From positions 1 through 27,770 of IMG/VR virus record IMGVR_UViG_3300033153_005776: a DNA stretch of 27,770 nt. The stretch is one strand, 5' to 3'. The translations under genes and the position numbers were made by a program. The stretch comes from a virus. Below, piece after piece: positions 23,758-27,770 of this stretch (the stretch's first letter is position 1; the number at the start of each line of letters is the position of its first letter). Under the pieces are notes generated by a model. The model made no database searches. It was not told the DNA's origin and saw only the letters and a program-made list of their open reading frames with translations.

Positions 23758-24411
23758 TTATTTTTTAATTAAGATTCCCATTCCTGCATCTTCAAGTGAA
23801 TGAAGTTCCAAACTATAAAGTTTATGATACCCTTCTGGGGTAAAAGATGCCCACCATTCCCACATTTGAGGTCTTTTATTCCAACTAACCCCATCAAATA
23901 AAATAACACTATCTTTTAATAAATATTTTTCCCACGCTTTAAAAGCTTTTTCCATGCTTGCTGGTTCATGTTCTACGTCTATAAACAGCAGATCTAAAAA
24001 ATCATAGTCAGAATCTGAAGAAAGTAATACTGCATCTTCATATATATACGCTACGTTTGATTGTGCACAACGGCTATCTAATTTATTTACAATATCTAAA
24101 GAGTACACAAAACCTTCAGGATTTCCTTTTGCCATGCACATAGCTGACACACCTTCACACGTTCCAAGGTCTGCCATATATTTCATTTTAAACTCTTTAG
24201 CTAAAAGATAAAGCAAACGATAATACCCAGCATCTCTGGGAGTCGGTCCAGGAGAATCTAATCCTACCAACCAATCGTACATTGCAGTTTTGTTTGCCCC
24301 GTCAATTAATCTTTTAACGTCTTCAAGGCGTGTAGATTTTGGCGCGATTACTTTCTTAACTACTTTTTTAATCGCTTTTTTAATTGTTTTTTTTTCAACT
24401 TTCCGTACCAT
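23758..24411 (-). CDS. class I SAM methyltransferase (Methyltransf_24/CmcI-like) with basic N-terminal repeat
   Basis: The 217-residue protein has a Rossmann methyltransferase core with motif I MADLGTCEGVSA (79-90), VYSLDIV (102-108) and LLFIDVEHEPASM with a later VILFDGVSW. This is the layout of the CmcI/Methyltransf_24 group, which includes small-molecule and sugar O-methyltransferases. The N-terminus has four tandem KKxx steps (KKTI KKAI KKVV KKVI, residues 7-22), a highly basic tail that could bind DNA, RNA or an acidic partner. It overlaps the previous gene by one base (TAATG). Next to two glycosyltransferases, O-methylation of a sugar is the most likely job, but that is inference. Confidence 0.75.
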   Translation of the reverse strand: MVRKVEKKTIKKAIKKVVKKVIAPKSTRLEDVKRLIDGANKTAMYDWLVGLDSPGPTPRDAGYYRLLYLLAKEFKMKYMADLGTCEGVSAMCMAKGNPEGFVYSLDIVNKLDSRCAQSNVAYIYEDAVLLSSDSDYDFLDLLFIDVEHEPASMEKAFKAWEKYLLKDSVILFDGVSWNKRPQMWEWWASFTPEGYHKLYSLELHSLEDAGMGILIKK

Positions 24412-24917
24412 TATCTTCTCCTTATAAATTCTAATATGAATAAATGTTTCTCAGGTAGTTCCAGATTACCTGAATCATGTTCAATTACACCACCTTGAAT
24501 TTCCCACAAATGAGTTTTTTCACCCAACCAATATTCTCCAATGGGTAAAGAAATTATTACTTTCTCCTTAGCTACTCTAAATAGTTCCGTCCAACCCTTT
24601 CCAGGATTTGCAATGTGTTCTAATACTTCTGTACCAACTGCCACATCAAAATAATTATCTTCAAAAGGTAAATCATTTATATCAGCATTCAATACGGTTA
24701 ACCCAAACATATTTTTAGCTTTCTCTATCTGTACAGGGTCATTGTCCACACTTACTACTATATTCCCTGCCTCTTGCAATCCCCTGGAAACAAATCCTTC
24801 GTTGCAACCAGCCTCTATAACGTTTTTATTCGTACCAACTCGATCAATAATATCTTGTATCCTCGTACGCATGCAAGGAACTCCATGCCAAAAATGTTCT
24901 TTCCAACTCTTTTTCAT
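24411..24917 (-). CDS. class I SAM methyltransferase (Methyltransf_11-like)
   Basis: The 168-residue protein is a compact methyltransferase. Motif I is VIEAGCNEGFVS (33-44). The acidic loop is VVSVDNDPVQIEKA (54-67), NADINDLPFED (77-87) binds the adenine side, and DVAVGTEVLEHI (91-102) is the typical motif IV/post-IV. The C-terminal half is short, so it may lack a complete substrate domain. It resembles sugar or small-molecule methyltransferases encoded with glycosyltransferases. It begins just downstream of the head-tail adaptor gene with a strong GGGAGGAA site. Confidence 0.8.
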   Translation of the reverse strand: MKKSWKEHFWHGVPCMRTRIQDIIDRVGTNKNVIEAGCNEGFVSRGLQEAGNIVVSVDNDPVQIEKAKNMFGLTVLNADINDLPFEDNYFDVAVGTEVLEHIANPGKGWTELFRVAKEKVIISLPIGEYWLGEKTHLWEIQGGVIEHDSGNLELPEKHLFILEFIRRR

Positions 24918-24920
24918 TTG

Positions 24921-25295
24921 TTATTCCTCCCCTCTAAGGGCTCTATCTCCGACGATTGTTCGGTAATTAAAATCAGTTAATACTGTTTCTGTGAATGCTT
25001 CGGCTGGCGCATTAGCGGCGGTTTCTTCGTAGGTCTGTGCTAACTCTCGAAGCGTTTTTGACATACCCCTTGGATCTTCTTCGTAATTCCCGGCCTTAAT
25101 TTTCTTTTCGAGAATAGCTTTATCAGCTGCCATACGCCTAAGAGCATCTGCTGAAGATAAATAAATATCATTAATTCGCAAGTCCAGAAATACTTGAATC
25201 TCTTCATCGGTTAATATTACATTAGCCGAATCCGTATCTCCGATTAAAGTTCTTACTTTCCCTATATTTGTACTTGTATCAAAAGTAAATGACAT
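24921..25295 (-). CDS. head-tail adaptor/connector (HK97 gp6-like)
   Basis: The product is about 124 residues from the ATG at 25295, which is preceded by TGGAGAATAAA. A TTG upstream at 25316 would lie inside a hairpin and is disfavoured. The sequence shows FDTSTNIGKVRTLIGDTDS, ILTDEEIQVFLDL, and helices LSSADALRRMAADKAILEKK. This is the four-helix pattern of gp6-like adaptors that sit under the portal ring. It follows the major capsid gene, the usual order. Confidence 0.75.
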   Translation of the reverse strand: MSFTFDTSTNIGKVRTLIGDTDSANVILTDEEIQVFLDLRINDIYLSSADALRRMAADKAILEKKIKAGNYEEDPRGMSKTLRELAQTYEETAANAPAEAFTETVLTDFNYRTIVGDRALRGEE

Positions 25296-25308
25296 TTTAT
25301 TCTCCAAA

Positions 25309-25337
25309 ATATACAAGGGTGGTTAGCCCTTGTATAT
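25309..25337. terminator. 11-bp hairpin after the major capsid gene
   Basis: ATATACAAGGG (25309-25319) pairs perfectly with CCCTTGTATAT (25327-25337) around a 7-base loop. On the minus strand it lies after the capsid stop and before the adaptor start, followed by only a short ATTTTGG. On the plus strand it is followed by ATTTTTT. It may act as a partial terminator that lowers expression of the genes after the capsid, or as an mRNA 3'-end stabiliser. Confidence 0.6.
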
Positions 25338-25361
25338 ATTTTTTACGTTAAAGGATTAACC

Positions 25362-26327
25362 TTATCCCCCTCGAACAACACCTTGGTACATAGCGCGAGC
25401 CTTCGCCCAATCGTGCCGAACTTTAAAATTCAGGTCATCAAATTCATAACCCCACGGATCATCTCCGCCCCCAGCTGAAAATACTGCATCTGATTTTTGA
25501 ACTAACAAATCAGGCTCTTCTTTTCCATTCAAGAATCCCATTTCCCCTATCGGAGCATCTTCTGGAGTAGCCATCACGTAAAACTTGGTGGTACTCGTAA
25601 GGAATGGTTCTTTGACAACTTCAAGTCGAGTAACTTTTCCAACTTGAGTTGTACCGCCTGTCGTAGACACTGGGATAAACTGCTGTCCTTGTGTAATACG
25701 TAGTGCGGTGTCTTCCAAAGCCGAAGGAACAACAAGCATCTTTGCTTCAATGCCTAGCTTTTGACTTGCTTCATCTGTGGAATCTTCAACAGTTGTCATC
25801 ATTTCTGCAAGTAACGCAATACCAGCTGCATCATTTGTTAACGTTCCGGCAACTTTGTTACCGTGATCGTTATGAAATAACGTTTTACCATCATAACAAA
25901 AACCATCCGCTTCAAGAAGCTTTACAGCATCTTTTGCAATTGTGCGTCCAGTTGCTCGACCAAATCTTTCTGGTTGTTTAAGCAACTCTTTCGTATCATC
26001 GTTAATAATAGTTTCGCGGGTAATACTAAAAGTTCGTCCAAATGTTTCCAATTGGATAGCGTAAGATTGCTCTTCCACTGTTGAACCTTTGTAATTACCG
26101 CCTTCTGTTTTCTTAATAAGATCAGGAGCTTCTTCTAACCAATTTCTGTTGTGCGTTTTGAAATCAGCCATATCACCGCGCTCAAGATACTTACGCCAAG
26201 GTGAACTTACACCTTTAAACTTTCTAATTAACTTTTTGTGCATAACATCTGCTAAAAGTTTAGGAAAGTCTGAAGTAGAATGCGCTTCGTGTAGTTCCTG
26301 ATATATTTTAATTAATGATTTCCTCAT
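25362..26327 (-). CDS. major capsid protein (Mu gpT-like)
   Basis: The 321-residue protein fits the HK97-fold capsid of the Mu gpT family. FGRTFSITRETIINDDT (111-127) is the conserved block, followed by GRATGRTIAKDAVKLLEADG (141-160), FHNDHGN, the long central domain and a C-terminal KVRHDWAKARAMYQG. It forms the icosahedral shell. Whether a prohead delta domain is removed is not shown; the protease-scaffold gene is close by. GGAG before the ATG, the hairpin after the stop and the position after a decoration protein are typical of a highly expressed capsid gene. No transposase was found, so the gpT resemblance does not make this a Mu-like transposing phage. Confidence 0.88.
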   Translation of the reverse strand: MRKSLIKIYQELHEAHSTSDFPKLLADVMHKKLIRKFKGVSSPWRKYLERGDMADFKTHNRNWLEEAPDLIKKTEGGNYKGSTVEEQSYAIQLETFGRTFSITRETIINDDTKELLKQPERFGRATGRTIAKDAVKLLEADGFCYDGKTLFHNDHGNKVAGTLTNDAAGIALLAEMMTTVEDSTDEASQKLGIEAKMLVVPSALEDTALRITQGQQFIPVSTTGGTTQVGKVTRLEVVKEPFLTSTTKFYVMATPEDAPIGEMGFLNGKEEPDLLVQKSDAVFSAGGGDDPWGYEFDDLNFKVRHDWAKARAMYQGVVRGG

Positions 26328-26369
26328 TGTTTTTTACTCCAGTTTATGTATTTACATCATACACAGGGT

Positions 26370-26726
26370 TTATGATTGATCTTGTCCGACAGGTCGTGCT
26401 TGTGGAAGCAACAAACCGTCAAAAGAATTATCCGCTGCTTTCGCAGAAATTGCCTTAACTGCTGCGTAATCATCATTGGCCGAACCAATAGACAATGCTC
26501 CTGCAGTAGTATCCCAGTACAGAATCGTACCGGCATTTACAGTACCTTGACCACTAAATGTCATACCCCATACACCCTCTAGCGCGAACGCTACAGAAGC
26601 ACCAGCTAATCCATTTGTAATCGGGATACCGATAAATCCACGCTCTCTTTTTAATGCGCCTGAAGCTACATCATTTTCGATAGCTACGTGAACTCGTTTA
26701 CCTGAGAATTTAAAATTCTTTGCCAT
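26370..26726 (-). CDS. capsid decoration-like protein (DUF2190)
   Basis: The 118 residues contain FSGKRVHVAIENDVASGALKR (6-26), then GIPITNGLAGASVAFALEG, TVNAGTILYWDTTAGAL and VKAISAKAADNS. This is the layout of DUF2190 proteins, which lie next to the major capsid gene in many phages and are thought to stud or trim the shell. It has no enzymatic motif. It is separated from the protease gene by about 70 bases containing a weak hairpin and has an AAGGAAGG-type site. Confidence 0.78.
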   Translation of the reverse strand: MAKNFKFSGKRVHVAIENDVASGALKRERGFIGIPITNGLAGASVAFALEGVWGMTFSGQGTVNAGTILYWDTTAGALSIGSANDDYAAVKAISAKAADNSFDGLLLPQARPVGQDQS

Positions 26727-26749
26727 TTTGTTTACCTTCCTTTATAGTT

Positions 26750-26766
26750 CTCGGCTCTTTACCGAG
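26750..26766. other. 5-bp GC-rich hairpin between decoration and protease genes
   Basis: CTCGG (26750-26754) pairs with CCGAG (26762-26766) around a 7-base loop, in the gap between the decoration and protease-scaffold genes. The plus-strand side is followed by GGCTGTTTTTT; on the transcribed minus strand there is no T-tract. It may be a weak transcript processing or attenuation element. Confidence 0.3.
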
Positions 26767-26797
26767 CGAGGCTGTTTTTTAATTAATTAAATAAAGA

Positions 26798-27274
26798 TTA
26801 GTCTTCGTCTTTATCTTTCTTTTTTTCATCTAAACCTAATCGACCACTTAACTCATCTACTAAGTTTTCTCTTAAGTCTTTATCCCCTTTTCCATCTCCA
26901 GCACCTGCACCTGTATTAGTTTTAATTTTGCCTTTAGTGCTAAAAGAATTAATGTAACCTAATTCTTCTTTCATGCTGGCATTTACCGCTTCAACTAATT
27001 TTTCTTCTGATTCGAAAGTCTTTTCACAAAGATCTTTCTTAACTCTTTTCTTCCCAACTTCTGGAAGAGAAGATTTCTCTAACAGTTCGTCAATCTTTAT
27101 AGATTGCTTCTCTGTTTTTCCTGCTTCCTGCAAAGATTTTACCTTTGCTTGACTTTCCTTTAGCTGGTCTTCTGTTGATTTAGTATTCAAATCTTTCTTG
27201 ATACTTTCAATCAAACCGTTATAAGCCTCCGGATTTTCCTTCTTTAGATCTGCTACTTTAAAATTTTCGTACAT
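26798..27274 (-). CDS. nested scaffold protein from an internal start
   Basis: An in-frame ATG at 27274-27272 is preceded on the minus strand by AGAGGAG and a 6-base spacer, an excellent ribosome binding site inside the protease-scaffold gene. The product would be about 158 residues, starting MYENFKVADLKK and consisting only of the helical, charged scaffold half. The arrangement mirrors the lambda C/Nu3 genes, where the scaffold is also made from an internal start. Confidence 0.55.
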   Translation of the reverse strand: MYENFKVADLKKENPEAYNGLIESIKKDLNTKSTEDQLKESQAKVKSLQEAGKTEKQSIKIDELLEKSSLPEVGKKRVKKDLCEKTFESEEKLVEAVNASMKEELGYINSFSTKGKIKTNTGAGAGDGKGDKDLRENLVDELSGRLGLDEKKKDKDED

Positions 27275-27770
27275 TTCAATCTCCTCTCTTCTGGATTCGA
27301 GTAATCGAGGAATTCTTCCACGCGCGCCGGCTTCTGTCACCCAATCTACTGATGCTGGACCGTTTTTCCGTTGCGGTATGATTTTCTCGACTATTTGCAT
27401 TTCCTGACCGTTTACCTTACCATAAGATATACGACCACCCATATTTATAGAAAGACCGATGTTCTCCTTAAAAGTAGGATCAGTCAGTCTTTCACGTAAC
27501 CACGGATCGTGAACAGCCACCGTACCGACAGCTTTGCCATTTTCTCCGCGAGATTCCGTAATAGTTGATGCCCAGTCTCGTACATCTCTTTCTGGGCGTT
27601 CTTTTTCTTCTTTCTTTGTCGGATGATTAATATACATTTTCAAACCTGCAAAATCTCCTGCAGCGCTTTCGACTACCGAAGAAGGATAATGTCTACGTTT
27701 AACTGGGTTTGTTCCAGCTTCTATAAAGATAACATTCTTAAGTTCCCCTGTATCTGGGTCATAATTAGCT
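26798..27770 (-). CDS. capsid maturation protease fused to scaffold (5' end outside window)
   Basis: The frame is open from the right edge, so the start lies beyond the window; a TTG at 27643 is not a convincing start because the upstream residues (VIFIEAGTNPVKRRHYPSS) match the usual protease N-terminus. GLKMYINHPTKKEE follows with a conserved His. IGLSINMGGRIS and GPASVDWVTEAGARGR are typical of phage head maturation proteases fused to scaffolds. The C-terminal half is helical and charged (VADLKKENPEAYNGLIESI onward) and looks like scaffold. The protease would cut scaffold and capsid in the prohead. The catalytic residues are not proven by eye. Confidence 0.75.
   Translation of the reverse strand, partial: ANYDPDTGELKNVIFIEAGTNPVKRRHYPSSVVESAAGDFAGLKMYINHPTKKEEKERPERDVRDWASTITESRGENGKAVGTVAVHDPWLRERLTDPTFKENIGLSINMGGRISYGKVNGQEMQIVEKIIPQRKNGPASVDWVTEAGARGRIPRLLESRREEIEMYENFKVADLKKENPEAYNGLIESIKKDLNTKSTEDQLKESQAKVKSLQEAGKTEKQSIKIDELLEKSSLPEVGKKRVKKDLCEKTFESEEKLVEAVNASMKEELGYINSFSTKGKIKTNTGAGAGDGKGDKDLRENLVDELSGRLGLDEKKKDKDED

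Noticed and set aside
25703-25981. Plus-strand reading frame opposite the capsid gene
   Set aside because: A shadow of the highly coding minus strand; no ribosome site and low-complexity Leu/Gln composition.
25362-26327. Mu-like transposable phage, suggested by the gpT-like capsid
   Set aside because: No transposase A or B, no Mu-type ends and a replication module with family A polymerase and primase-helicase instead.

Overview
The window is a stretch of the genome of a tailed double-stranded DNA phage (class Caudoviricetes). The short tape measure, tail tube, Dit and hub genes with no sheath gene point to siphovirus morphology. The DNA is AT-rich, genes are tightly packed, and most have strong GGAG-type ribosome binding sites. 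The host cannot be named from the sequence. No integrase, repressor, transposase, tRNA, rRNA, CRISPR array or bacterial housekeeping gene was seen. Terminase, portal and a recognisable holin are also absent; terminase and portal probably lie beyond the right edge.

Left part (1-10943, plus strand): DNA metabolism. In order: the end of an SNF2/DEAD-like helicase, a small sulfotransferase-like P-loop protein, a RuvC-like resolvase, a Cas4/RecB-type PD-(D/E)XK nuclease with four cysteines, a small conserved phage protein, a Sak4-like RecA-fold ATPase, a DUF669-type single-strand-binding candidate with acidic and lysine-rich blocks, a free-standing endonuclease VII-like HNH gene preceded by a hairpin, a family A DNA polymerase with a 3'-5' exonuclease, a CHC2/TOPRIM/AAA+ primase-helicase, and six small genes of unknown function.

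Right part (27770 down to 10940, minus strand): virion genes in transcription order. These are a capsid protease-scaffold fusion (with a likely nested scaffold start), a DUF2190-like decoration protein, a Mu gpT-like major capsid protein, and a head-tail adaptor. Then comes an inserted sugar cassette of two SAM methyltransferases, a GT4 glycosyltransferase, one structural-looking unknown and an 806-residue multi-domain GT2 protein. The operon continues with an HK97 gp10-like protein, tail terminator, zinc-ribbon protein, tail tube, tail assembly chaperones G and GT made by a -1 frameshift, tape measure, an evolved Dit with an N-terminal carbohydrate-binding-like domain, a tail hub, a fibre-like protein, a small coiled-coil protein and a permuted papain-like cysteine enzyme.

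The two operons meet tail to tail at 10940-10943. Their stop codons overlap by 4 bp inside an imperfect hairpin. The most distinctive feature is the glycosyltransferase/methyltransferase cassette between head-tail adaptor and neck genes. It suggests that the phage decorates its own virion (or another target) with methylated glycans. The sulfotransferase-like gene in the other operon could add to this, but that link is speculative.
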